Shown piece by piece: positions 31,338 through 42,636 of a stretch of DNA of 64,000 nt. A program made the translations under genes and the position numbers. The notes beneath the pieces were generated by a model. It worked only from the letters and a program-made list of their open reading frames with translations. It did no database searches and was not told the origin of the DNA. Source of the DNA: Bugulina stolonifera (lineage: Eukaryota > Bryozoa > Gymnolaemata > Cheilostomatida > Bugulidae); the NCBI GenBank assembly GCA_935421135.1, contig OW285191.1, positions 2,976,001 to 3,040,000 on the forward strand, written 5' to 3'. Numbering within the stretch: the first letter of the stretch is position 1; each line of letters begins with the position of its first letter.

Positions 31338-32019
31338 GTACCATCCCAGTGGAACTCGGAATGGGCGGCGGGCCGCTGCCTAGTCGCTTGGCCCGGTGGA
31401 TACGGGGCACCGGCGTCGCCTCCACGTGTACGGTCGGCGCCGCACGCAACGTGGGCGGACGCGGCTTGACCGCCTCAAACGATCGGTCGTTCGGGTGAGT
31501 GGGGGTTGCGGGGGGGAGGGTGGGCGGCGGCGGAGGAGGGGTGGCGGTGATGACGGTGATGGCGGCGGCGGCGGTGGCGGCGGCGGCGGCGGTGGTGGTG
31601 GCGGCGGTGGCGGCGGTGGCGGCGGTGGCGGTTGTGGCGGCGGTGGCGGCGGCGGCGGTGAGGGCGGTGGTGGCGGCGGCGACGGCGGCGGTGAGGGCGG
31701 CGGTGGCGGCGGCGGCGACGGCGGTGGCGCGGACGGGACGAGGGCGGTGTCGGGGAGTGGGGGAGGAGTGGGAGGTGGGGGAGGGGGAGGAGGGCGGGAA
31801 GGAGGGAGGGAAGGGGTCGTGGCCGGGTTCGGGGTCAAGTGTGCAAATGTTTTTTCGACCAATCAGAAGGGGGGATTTTGGGGTGACCTTGGCAAGGTCG
31901 TGTGCAAAATTTTTGTGCTCTTCTGTGATTGGTTGAAATCGGAAATACCGGCTTGTGATTGGTTGAAAACAGGGGTCAATGAGTGCGTGTCTGTCTAGAA
32001 GTGCACTGACTATACTACT
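31330..32019 (-). repeat. right TIR of the Polinton
   Basis: Inverted copy of 21349-22056. It is 18 bp shorter because of fewer units in the GC-rich block (about 31550-31730). It contains the mirrored CCAAT motifs near 31860-31965 and ends ...GACTATACTACT. Confidence 0.95.
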
Positions 32020-32025
32020 TGTGCC
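32020..32025. repeat. right target-site duplication TGTGCC
   Basis: Exact copy of 21343-21348, directly after the right TIR tip. Confidence 0.95.
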
Positions 32026-32384
32026 ATGCTAACCCTTCACTGTCACATCTGCCAGTAATACATTCTTTTGTTATGAGGGTGTGGGTGAGAATGTCTGCTA
32101 TAAAGCAGTGAAAGAATTATGCTTTTATGTGCCATAGAACTGATTTTATTGAGTAAAAAAGACGAAATCGTAAGATTTATAGCATGCATAAATTTGTCGA
32201 TACTGTTGTACACTGGGCATAACTTGTCAAAATTATTGTACATGTATACATAGCATTTGTGCATAGTTTATGAAACAAGGTTTGCTATCACTTGTGGTAA
32301 TCAGCAAAGTATATGGCACACAGTGGTACATTGCATACCAAAGAAGAAGCTATGACTGAGTAGCTGAATAGGAGAAAACTAAAT

Positions 32385-32735
32385 GCAGCTATGCTTTTGT
32401 TCTAGTAATGGGGATTCCCCTAAGTTGGATGGCTAAATCACTAAATCATGGTACAATGAAGTGTAAGGTGTTTGGAAGGTGTGGCTACAAACTTTCTTAA
32501 CTGCTATTGGCCTAACTTCCAAAACAACAGTGCCATGAGATAAGTTTCGGTTACACAATCTAAGCATTAGTGCTAGTACTGGGATATCCCCTAAGTTTGC
32601 TGGCAAAGTCATGCTTCAATGAGGTAGAAGATGTGTGGAAGGTGTGGCTACATACCCTAGCTACTATTGGGCAAAATTTCAAAACAATAGTGCATTAAAT
32701 AAAGCCATGAGATAGGTTTCAGTTACATACTAGTG
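32385..32735 (+). repeat. ~175-bp tandem duplication
   Basis: Two diverged copies, about 32385-32560 and 32561-32735. Both contain TCCCCTAAGTT, GAAGGTGTGGCTACA and CAAAACAA.AGTGC in order. No coding frame. Confidence 0.7.
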
Positions 32736-32762
32736 TATCCCGGTATATATGGGATTGGTCCT

Positions 32763-33510
32763 TTAGGCATAGTGAGTGCTCCCGAATATACCGGGATTGG
32801 TCCTCAAAGGGTTAAAGACAAATATTGGATTTTTAATGTTAGTTTCTATAGTAGAAGTGGTTCTACCATCAGTTGTCTGTAGATTTTCATTAGTACTAAA
32901 GAGTATACTACCATCATTCTTAGACAAGTCCAGTTCCATATGGTAGACTCTACCAGTTGTGTTGATGAAACTGTCCAACTTATCAAAAGTCATACTACAA
33001 AACAATGGTAGCTTTGCCGTACAATTCACGTGGTCATCTCGCTTGTGTAGAAGTTTATTATGCAAGGTATTCCTAAGATAGGGTTCAGCATTGAAGATTC
33101 TCGGTGCAGTTAACCAGTACTAACGCAAATGTTGACATGTCTTGCTAAAATTTATTATATGTAGGTGCAACCTCTAAATGTATGTACAAATGTATATACC
33201 TGGTCTCATCTCCATGAGTTGTTCCATTTGTCCCAAATCACAAAATATCACCATTGCACCAACAAAGCTCTAACGAGAGAAAAGAGCATGTTAATTGGTT
33301 TCTCATTGAGGAGATTTATCTCAAATAACCGACAAAATTTGTCGACAAAATACATGCATGCAGTTGAATAAATCAGCGTCTATTTAAACTAGCACATTGT
33401 GTAAGTAGTAATGGAGTAAAATTGCTACACACAATAACAGAAGAACAATTAGATACTCAAATATTATACACATCATGCCAACTTACTACTATAAGCTTTG
33501 TGAACTCCAT
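32763..33510 (-). CDS. candidate 5' exons of a secreted protein
   Basis: Exon 1 (33510-33487) has ATG and eight codons before GTAAGT. Exon 2 (33269-33200) follows TCGTTAG and ends at CCAG|GTATAT. Together they would encode a signal peptide-like start (MEFTKLIV + SFVGAMVIFCDLG). A larger open frame (33119-32763) contains TTGRVYHMELDLSKNDGSI and reads like one blade of a propeller. However, exon 2 ends in phase 1 while the third exon appears to need phase 0, so the model is incomplete. The propeller-like exon at 20436-21151, on the other side of the Polinton and on the same strand, may be its continuation. Confidence 0.35.
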
Positions 33511-36495
33511 TGTCTCTCCGCTACTTGTTCTGTACAACAGACTTGATTAGTAACATACACGTATATGTGTGAATAGCTTAGGCTTTCCTACTTTATATGC
33601 AGTATGTGGGTGTGGCATAGCCTCCGTTTTTATCCGTAACACATCACCCTGTGAGGGTGGGTAAATACATAGAAGGCAAATAGATCATAGCTGATTACGT
33701 TCTGATGTCCTAAAAGTAAATGTAACAGCTAGACAATCTAGTGTAGAGATGCACAGGTTTTGATGTCTACAAATAATGATGTAAATGTCAAAAAATAGAT
33801 TAAAGAGAGGGTAAGTGTAGAACAATCATTTTGCAATAAATTTTCAAGCCATTTGATAAAGCATCGTGTAGTTATATATTGCCTATCGTAGTGTGTATTA
33901 AATGGAACACTTGTGATTTTAGTATTTAGTTTTTTCTTCATTAGCAACACTCCTGTGTCATTATCCTATTTAGTGACTGCTAAAAAATGAAAGCACAGAA
34001 TAGAATAATAATGTTGCAATAAAATCACAACTTTATTTAATATAGGATTAGATGACGCTTAACCAAAGACAGTAGGCTGTCCAGGATATTGCACAGTGAA
34101 AAATTTTTCTATTATAGTAGTCATTCTTTATCTTAGCAACCACACCACTGCATCATCAGCTCATCCATTTCATTATAATACAGATGTTAATGTGACCCAC
34201 CTGCAATAGAAGAATCCGATTTACATTGTACTTCCCAAATATCAATACTAAACTGTAAAAGGTACAAGATGTTGATAACAATCAGGTGCTTCAAAACATT
34301 TGCATGTTACTTTCACTCCTTATGAACTACGTTGTATCACAACCTGCACTACTCCAGTAGGACAATATTCTATGAAGAATTTCACGTATTTCATGTTAAA
34401 CATTTAATCCCTTTTTGTTGGTGGCTTACATGAATGAAAAAGATGGTTGCTTCAAAATATACTTGGTGTCATCATCCAGAGACAGTACAGTAGATTCCAC
34501 TGTATCCCAGTGGGTACACATGCACTGGATTCCTTGATGGAGTGTAATGCAATCATAACAATTTGCTACCATTCTCTCATCATATTCAGATGGTTACTGC
34601 TATGTTGTGTCCTTAAGTACGTATTAACCCAAATATGAACTACAAGTAAAATATGCCCATTATAATCTTCAACGACACCCTTAGTACGCAGTTATGTGCT
34701 TGTTAAGCAGCAATAAACAGACACGTGTCAAACTTGTAATGACGCGTTATAATACAGTACTTGAAGTGCTTGGTTGCAACTATATGTATTAACTGTACTT
34801 CATGTGTTGCACACAATGATTTGACAGTGTTGACTACAAGATATGACAGTTAAATGATGAGCGAATAGCATTATACTAGAGATTAGCTGCATTACTGCCT
34901 TCCATAAGCCTGTTACTAAATAGAACACTGGTGCACACAATAAACTACTAGTTAGCCAAGTTAAAAATACTACGTAGTGAAATCACATTTATGCTTAGTA
35001 AGGTGATGTGTGATATTAACTCACCTACAGTATGTACAAATATCAACAGAACTTGTACTACACAAGTCATGTACAGATATCTCCTTCAGATTATGAAGGC
35101 CAGCCATTTTCCTGGTATTAGCCGCAAGTTTAGTGTTTGAGGTCTGCCGGATTGTAGATAATAGTATGACGGATTGTTGTAATACAATAAATTGGATTCA
35201 TTGCACTACTACGTACGTGAATTGTCAACTTAACAAATTACATGTCAGCAAATTAATAACAAATTATTAAAAATTGGCCATAACTATGAAAAACAGAAAT
35301 CAGCTGTTACTACTTAATGAATTTGACTTTTGTATTTAAACTCTTATGCAATCCACACGTGTTTCTTTATGACTCAAATGTTTGGTTATCTACTCTGGAA
35401 GGGACTACTTCACTTGAGCTGGATACTTCATTGGGTTCATTTGAGACTATCATTTTACAGATTAATCTGCTTTTCAGCAAGACATTTAATGCAACCAAAT
35501 GCTTTGAGCTTCACATATTTATTGTGATGATGCCATGCCTAACAGCTCATAAAAGCACACAGGACCTGATGATTATAAGTTTTGCAAACTGTGAAAAGTT
35601 AGAACATAATGGGGAGAAAAAGAAAAGCAATTATTTAGCAATAAGCTCACAAGAGCATTGTTTTAATATTATTTGATGCATGTGTTTAAGATGTAATCAG
35701 TATTAGCTGTCTCATCCCCATGTTTGTAAATAGAACACTTGACAATTTGGAAGTTTTGCTTCATGATCTGATTTGTGAAGCTTCGATGTTGAGAATGAAG
35801 GAGAAAACCTGTTTATTTTGCAATAAAAACATCAGCCCACATAATAAAGAATCATACACTTAAGTGAGGGTAGTAAATTGTGTAAATATAGAATGCTCAT
35901 CGCTTTAATAATAGCCATCTTCTATTTTAGTTATCCACTCTGCTGAACTTCCAGAACATCTTCTATTTGGATAGATTACAGAATTACATTAAATCTGTTC
36001 GATATAGAAAGGTGTGATATGTATGTCCAAATGCTAGAATGTACAATGTACGTAAAATCATGATCGTGCTAACAACATACAATTTCAGCAGAGCCAATAG
36101 CAAAGGCTGCCTGCATCTTTGATTTTGCTTGGTCCTTGTTTATAATTCACCTTGTGCTGCAAACAAGTTGAAAAGAGATTTTGAGAACCTGCTTGAAGCT
36201 AGGATTTTAGCTAAAAGAACAATTGTAGTATGGTTGGTGATTTTAATCTAGACTGATTAGACTGTAATTCTTCATTGAAAGATACTTTTGAAACTTTGAG
36301 TCTAAATCAATACAGCCAGCTCAATAGAGATATTTGCGAAAATTTTGCCATTCAAACGCAAACCTAGTTGTAAAGTCCCTAAGTCGGTATTTTTCTACAT
36401 TACTATAAGCAACTTTCAAAGATTTTATGAACTAGAATTTGTTGATTTTGCTAAAATTGTAGTTTTTCATTTCATTGAATACCCAAATGAGGTAC
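33511..36495. other. no gene seen
   Basis: AT-rich. A 119-aa frame at 35317-35676 has no motif, no splice context and unremarkable composition. No repeat of note was seen. Confidence 0.45.
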
Positions 36496-36882
36496 TGTAA
36501 TGGAAGACCCCCGGCCCGATTGCTTGCCCAACAGGCGACAACCCTTAAGGTTGTCGCTTACTTTATTACATTACATGTATAAGGCTGTTTTACATTACTA
36601 ACGTCTGTATTGTGCACTCATGAGCCTTTACAGTAATGTCATTTGCATATAATTATTATAGTTATGTCTTAGAAGACAGCTCTGAGCATAGGTCATCCAT
36701 TTTCCTAACGGGCTATGTATCGTCGTACGGAGCCCGCCGGAAGTAATTGAACATCCTTCTTTGTTCTCTTTGCCTATAAAAGGGATCAGAATATTGTTAT
36801 ACAGTGCAGTCACTTACATTTTGTATGTACTTTCAAGCTGTTAAGTTCATTCAATACACTTATAATTGTACCCATACTTACA
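36496..36882 (+). repeat. possible LTR (distant relative of family C)
   Basis: Starts TGTAATGG, ends CTTACA. TATAAAAGG lies at 36775-36783, preceded by GCCGGAAGT as in the family C LTRs. No matching second LTR or target duplication was found. Confidence 0.35.
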
Positions 36883-36891
36883 TTTACTGAG

Positions 36892-37110
36892 TTATGCTGG
36901 TGCGCTACTAGTCAGGAAATGACTACAAGCTTGAGGCTGTTGAGGTGCAGGGACTGCTGAGGCTAGGTAGCCAATCAATACATTGCTAAACAAGTCGTCG
37001 TCAGCTTGTGTACAGACCTTGGACCGTCTGGGACGCATCCACAACAGTACATATAGCAGCAAAAAATTCAGAATCAAAAGTGCAAAATTTAGTGGAATAT
37101 TTTGCACCAT
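36892..37110 (-). CDS. hypothetical 72-aa one-pass membrane protein
   Basis: The frame starts ATG and has a strong hydrophobic segment (LNFALLILNFLLLYVLLWM, about 7-25) followed by basic RPRRSK. The remaining tail is soluble. I do not recognise it. It borders the LTR-like sequence at 36496-36882, so it could be a chance frame in transposon DNA. Confidence 0.25.
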   Translation of the reverse strand: MVQNIPLNFALLILNFLLLYVLLWMRPRRSKVCTQADDDLFSNVLIGYLASAVPAPQQPQACSHFLTSSAPA

Positions 37111-37199
37111 TTAAGACACAAAGTGTAATGCAAAAGTAAAAGCTCTGTTGGAAATGTCGGGAGGCATCCAAACTTGTAAAACTAAAAAGGAAGGTTTGT

Positions 37200-37910
37200 T
37201 AAATTTTTTTCAGTAATGGCTATGATAAAACTACTACAGCCTGGGAAAATTACCGTATCGCTCTTAATAAGGCTACATGATTGTACTAACGCTGTTTGAG
37301 ATGCCAAGTAAAAATCTATGGATGTTGTTTTGGATGATGGCTCCTTAAATCAATGGCAGAAAACTAAATTGTTTCAAGGCTAAGATATTTAGTGTAATAA
37401 TGTCATCCTTGAAATCGATTACTCGGACACTACATAATATACATCCGGTTCCGACATTGCGGAAAACTTGGACATGTACTTTCCCGATATTGGTGCAGAA
37501 ACAAATAAGGAAGCTAAAACAATTAAACCCAGCAACTGTGAGACTGAATCAAAAATAGGCGTACCTTTAAATTTTAACAGATTCACTTTTCAAGAAATTT
37601 CAAACTGCGAAGTATCAAATTATCTTATCTCATTAAAATCACGGAAAACAGGAGGACTGAATCAAATTCCAGCTTTCATATATGAAATTCTGGAGCATTT
37701 GATGCTCAATCCCTTAACTCATGTCATACATCTTAGCCTTAAACCCAATAAATTTCCAAATTTTTAGAAGAAAGTGTTAGTAATTTCTCTCCATAAAAGT
37801 GAAAAATCATCACTACCTAACAATTACCAACCAATTTCTCTTCTTCTAATTCTTAGCAAAGTTTTGGAGAAAATTATTAACCTATTACTTTCCAGCTATT
37901 TTATGCTTTA
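37200..37910 (+). pseudogene. LINE reverse transcriptase, N-terminal part (decayed)
   Basis: The frame around 37468-37767 reads ...FQEISNCEVSNYLISLKSRK and continues past a stop with NYQPISLLLILSKVLEK, the start of a CR1/L2/Jockey-type reverse transcriptase domain. Similarity breaks off at about 37905 and resumes at about 39427, with about 1.5 kb inserted between. Confidence 0.75.
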
Positions 37911-38249
37911 AAATTCTAGGTTAATTTTACTATGTATGACAATGAAGCAAATTTCCTAGAGCTGCTCTTTATGCGCTAGGGCTACTACAACTAAGATAAT
38001 GTTATTAATGCTGAATTGTAAGTAAAACTTTCAGCTTTTAACCTCTTATCCTTCTTTTCACCATAGTAGCCTACTGTATCTGTCATTATCTGAAATATCC
38101 TCCAAAACTAGAAAAATCACTTCAAATTTTGCCATGTTGCTGTTTCATAGTCAAATGTAATGGGCAGCAGCTGCTAGACTAACCTGATATGAACTCTATT
38201 TTTGCCACTTATCATAGTACTAAATCATCAGAACTCCAGTTCAGAACAC

Positions 38250-39227
38250 TGTAATGTTTTTGAGTGTGTAGTTACATACAGGAGCCGAGGGCTACAAGTA
38301 TGTGAAGGGCTTGGAAGGTGGTAGAGGCCGACCAAGTGTACCATAGACTCATTACATAAAAGAGTAAACAGTTATGAGTGCTCATTATGTGTGTAGTGTA
38401 GATTATGTCAGACGTAGGAGCTCAGGACCGACGTAGGTCATGAAGAGTTTATACTCCGAGGGAGTGTAGAGAAAGATTGTCTAACCTCGAGATCCTAAGC
38501 TCGACGCTAGGTTCATTGGAACCCGGGATCGGCCTAAGTCTAAGGGGTAGATAGAGATATGCTTAGCCTAGGATGAGGTGAACTCGAGCCGTACTGAATC
38601 CCAAGGGGATTCTCAGGTGGAGTTACCCGCCTAAAGAGTAAGCCTCTGTAGGTTGAGTTAGGAGATGTTGCTTTATTCAAGCGCAATCAACAACTGATTT
38701 ACAACACAAAGTGCACTGCCTTATATACATAACAAACTTTCGGCCAAAAGAGCCCGACATGGTATCGGCTATCCGACATGGTGTCGGTTCCGGAACTGAT
38801 GCAACAACATGGATGGTTCCGACTCGACCACATAAAAGGTCGGCCTTGGCACAAAATGTGCTTGCAATAAGGAGAAACATGCCATATATAATTATGAGCT
38901 TAATCTATAAGGTCGGCCACGAAGTTACTATATAAAATGGCAAAAAGACTCTAACAATTTACAATCAAGCGAGAGTAGACAATTACTAAGTATGTATATG
39001 AATGTGGGAAAAACCAAGTTGGAATAGAACGTAATCCCAAAGATTGATTGCTAGTACATGTGTATATAGGCACGCGGTGTAATCAGACAATATAATAATG
39101 AATACATGAGTATATGAACGATATAATAAGTGTCATGTATGAGTAAGATTATATATGATAATGTCAGCTATGATAATGTAAGTACAATATGAGTGCAGTT
39201 CATGTCCAGGCAGGCTGTTTCATCACA
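38250..39227 (-). repeat. solo LTR, family B, 978 bp
   Basis: Plus-strand ends are TGTAATG and CATCACA, so in its own orientation it begins TGTG and ends TTACA. On the minus strand TATATAAGG is followed about 45 bp later by AATAAAG, the expected U3-R order. Flanking bases ACAC and ATAC could be a mutated 4-bp duplication. It is a full relative of 56232-57231 and lies inside the split LINE. Confidence 0.75.
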
Positions 39228-39426
39228 ATACTGTTGGAATGCTCAGACTAAACTTTATTTGATGAAATGAACAGTTGTATGATGTTTTTATTTGCTTAGC
39301 TATAATAATGCTGTCAAAACGAGGCCATTCCGGAACGTTGAGTAGAAAGTTAGTACTAATAATTATAACATTCCTGGAGCATCTAGCGGAAGGTAAAAGG
39401 TTAATCACCTGGTCTGTGATTACGTG

Positions 39427-40108
39427 TTGTTAGATTCCAACCAACTTATTGCTCTTCATCAATTTGGTTTTGGAAGCGGTGCGTCAACATATCAAATTCT
39501 AACGCAACTTAGTTAAAATTTGTCGTACTACCTACGATAGATATTAGAAAAGCATTTGACTGTGTCAACCACGTGATTTTATGGACAATTCATCACTAAA
39601 ATTGAACTTTATATCGAAATACTTCTAGCCTGATTGAAGATTATCTTGTTGGTAGAGAGCAAGCCATGAAGATCATTGGACAAATTACTGGCCCACTACT
39701 GTCAACAAGCGGTCCACAGGTGGCTGTACTTGTAGCAACTGTCTAGTGTCATCAAATCTTTGATGAACATTATGACAAGCAAGGGTCCATCTATTTATTT
39801 GCTGATAACTCTAGTTATTTCTACTGGGTCAATGGGGAAATGCATTGAACTAGCTTCATATTGGTACAGTGAAAGCTGTCTGGTTTTAGACAGCACCAAA
39901 ACCAATGTCATGATAATTTCAATACTAGCAGCATAAAAGCCCCTGAACTAAAATTTGACAACCAACTTTTAAAGACCTCTAAAATAAAATATCTTGATGT
40001 TATTCTTGACAGCTGTTTGAATTTCAAGTTTCACACAAACAAGATTAAACGAAAGCTTTATCCGATTTCCAACGCAACTAAGTTTTTAGCATTCAAATTA
40101 GCCTTCTA
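39427..40108 (+). pseudogene. LINE reverse transcriptase, C-terminal part (decayed)
   Basis: It resumes the reading of the 37.2-37.9 kb fragment: LIALHQFGFG, a damaged AFDCVNH block, GPLLSTSGPQ and FADNS (degenerate FADD), then TSKIKYLDVILDSCLNFKFH. Many stops and frameshifts make it inactive. Confidence 0.75.
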
Positions 40109-40307
40109 AGTCGGATCACTGTCTTTCTCAGTATAGTAAACAAGCATTAGTGCGGGACCACGCGGGTCGTCTTGAGTAGCCATTGTACTACAACTAGTAC
40201 CTGTTGATATTTCACGTAATGAGAAGACCTAGCACTACTCATAGGTTCTTCATTTTAGATCAGAGGTCATCTTAGGACGACATCACAACCCCCCAAAAAC
40301 CATTACA
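40109..40307 (+). repeat. LTR family C, 3' fragment
   Basis: Matches the last ~200 bp of the LTRs at 49913 and 55087 (GTCGGATCACT...CTTTCTCAGTATAG, then ACTCATAGG.TCTTCAT) and ends CCATTACA. It begins abruptly at the LINE fragment's end. Confidence 0.65.
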
Positions 40308-40622
40308 CATGCAAATTGTACATACTACCAAATGCAATAATTAGATTAAAATAGACTACATGATTAAAACTATAAGTATATGTAAATTTAGGCAAGTACA
40401 TGTAAGTATTATGTCTGGTTTATTCCATGCTATTACAACTTTCACAACTTACAAATAGCATAACATCTGGTCACCACCAAGCATAAATGTAGAATCACAT
40501 GGTTAGTGGTCAATTGAAGAAAGGTTGTATTGCACATGTACATGTAGTGAAATACTAATCGGCATGTATTATGTCCAGTAGAATATTCTATGGGTGTCAC
40601 CTGTGCTCCTACATGTACTTAC

Positions 40623-40772
40623 TGAAAGTGGTATCAGGGTCGTAGCGATAAGGTATTGTAGCATTAGGCCATCTATACTCTTCATTTCTATGTGCCTGTC
40701 TTTTAGTTCTCTTTGATACCGGTACCTGTATGCCTAACTGTTCGATAGTGTACTTCTGTCCATTGTGTGTGT
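40623..40772 (-). CDS. single exon of an astacin-type metalloprotease
   Basis: A TTTTTACAG acceptor at 40773 and an A|GTAAGT donor at 40622 bound a 150-bp exon. It encodes KRTKRQAHRNEEYRWPNATI followed by PYRYDP. A dibasic maturation site before RWPNxxIPY is the hallmark of the pro-to-mature junction in astacins (M12A). The zinc-binding HExxHxxGxxH exon was not found nearby on this strand. The downstream side is occupied by LTR and LINE debris, so the gene is probably broken or has a long intron. Confidence 0.6.
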
Positions 40773-41640
40773 CTGTAAAAAACAAGATTGACACCGGTTA
40801 TTAATAGGGATTAGTGAAATATTATAATAAAATAATATGCATGAACTGTCATTATAGTAACAATTGTAACCAACATGCCGTCACACAAAAGTGTATGCCA
40901 CTTACAGACATGTGCCTAGCTGACAAATGCTCAAGTCAAAAGTCAAGTACGAGTACATATTCCCAAATAATTAAAAGTCATTTAGAGTCAAGTCATCCAA
41001 AACTGAAGCAACTCAAAAGTAGAGTAAGAGTAAATAAACAGCAACTTGAAGACGCAAAGTAAGAGTAAAGCAGTTTGTGCCAAAATGCAAGGGTCGGAAC
41101 AGAGTTTAAAGTGCAGTACAAATTCAGAGAGAATATCAATGGGAATTTTGTACAACATAAATTGCTGAGGCCTGAAGAATATATCAGCAGATTGAATAGC
41201 AGAGTAAGTTATAAAAAGGCTCATCCAGGAAAAAACAGATAATTCAATTTCTAGTGTACGTAAAATATTATTTGGAATTATGAGTATGGGCAAATTAGTG
41301 GAAAACCAAAGACTAGTGGTAGAATGATGCTCCGTATTTATTTAGTTCCTCATATTTTAATAACAATCTTGTCATCAGAAGAAAATGGTTAGCATGAAAG
41401 ATTAGAGTAAAGTAAGAGTCAAGCACCATGCTTTGTAGGAAAGTAGAAGTAGAAGTCAATTCCCAGTTTCCACTCAATGCAGAGCACAAGTCAATTAAAC
41501 TGATGAAAAGCTATTGCTCTGGTTGACACAAGTCGAGTAAAATGAGCTGAGCTTCCATATATATATAACAGTTCATCATGATAGTGGCCAAACTTCTTTC
41601 CTAGTGAAAAGAGGGCCGGCTAGAAGGAACACAGACCTAA

Positions 41641-42636
41641 GTCCAAACAATTTTTTTAGATTTTTCAAAAGCATTTGATACCATTAACCATAGTATTCTT
41701 TTATCTAAATTACGTTTTTACAACTTTAGTGACTCAGCCATTCAACTTATTAAATCTTATTTAACTAATCGGAAGCAGTTTGTGAAAATAAATACTGAAA
41801 AATCGTCATTAAGAAGTATTACATTGGGAGTGCCACAAGGATCTGTTTTAGGACCGTTGCTATTTTTAATATATATAAATGACTTGGTTAATGTTTCTCC
41901 AGCTTTTAACTATATATTGTTCGCTGATGACACCAATTTGATCTGTGATAACCCTGTGATAACACCTTTTGAGCTTTCAAAAATAGAACAATGGTGCTTG
42001 GCAAATAGACTTGTTATAAATTTTAGCAAAACAATGCAAGTCATATTTCGAAATCCACAGAAAAAAATTGACGTTGATGAATTCGATGTTGGAAAATTGA
42101 ATACCGTTGATCACACAAAATTTCTTGGTGTGACCTTGGATAAACATTGTAATTTTGAGTTCCATATCAATAACATTGTAAACAAAATCACCTTTTTATT
42201 AATGATGTTTCGCTATTTGACAAAGTTTTTAGACCAGAAAACAATGGTAAATTTGTATTACACTTTTATATACCCACACCTTATATATGGTGTGGAATTT
42301 TGGGGACATGCCCCAGACTATTTAATATCCAGCATTTTAATTAGCCAGAAGAAATCATTGCGGATCATTTTAAGTCAACAGCCAAATTCACATGTTTCAC
42401 ACAGGTTTAAAGAATTTAAAATTATGCCTATTTCTATGATCTTCAAATATAGGCTTATAATATTTTATAAAAACCATATTTATCCCAACAAAAATAATCT
42501 TAATTTAATTGAGACTGGACACCCCATGACTACGCGTAAGACTTTGAAAAATCCACTGAAATCAATCAAAGTTAATTCGGAAATGGGAAAGAGGTCTATT
42601 TATTTTACTGCCGCTAATCTATTTGGTGAGCATGCA
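41641..42636 (+). pseudogene. LINE reverse transcriptase, truncated at both ends
   Basis: Open from 41641 without a stop. Motifs in order: FLDFSKAFDTINH (first catalytic Asp), LGVPQGSVLGPLLF, ILFADDTNLI (catalytic FADD), HTKFLGVTLD and YYTFIYPHLIYGVEFWG. These are the core and thumb of a CR1/L2/Jockey-like reverse transcriptase. The endonuclease and N-terminal part are missing. At about 42636 similarity ends where the gag-like sequence begins, although the frame runs on to 42690 by chance. Catalytic residues are intact, so it decayed recently. Confidence 0.85.

Larger units (their letters stand above)
21349..32019. mobile_element. complete Polinton/Maverick (adintovirus-like) element lacking DNA polymerase
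   Basis: The element is 10,671 bp with ~0.7-kb TIRs beginning 5'-AGTAGTATAGTC and an exact 6-bp target duplication. It encodes a retroviral-type integrase, adenain-like protease, FtsK/HerA ATPase, double jelly-roll major capsid protein and penton-like minor capsid protein, which is the hallmark Polinton set. Ten minus-strand genes are tightly packed or overlapping, and one small plus-strand ORF points toward them. Autonomous Polintons are usually 15-20 kb and carry a protein-primed family-B polymerase; none is seen here. Intact ORFs and near-identical TIRs argue for recent insertion. It could be a satellite of a polymerase-bearing Polinton or an independent lineage. Confidence 0.95.

Noticed and set aside
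21349..32019. Alternative reading of the element as a free-living virus contig or contaminant.
   Set aside because: The exact 6-bp target duplication in surrounding animal-like DNA shows a true genomic insertion.
35317..35676. 119-aa plus-strand frame.
   Set aside because: No motif, no splice signals tying it to other exons, and AT-rich composition like the surrounding noncoding DNA.
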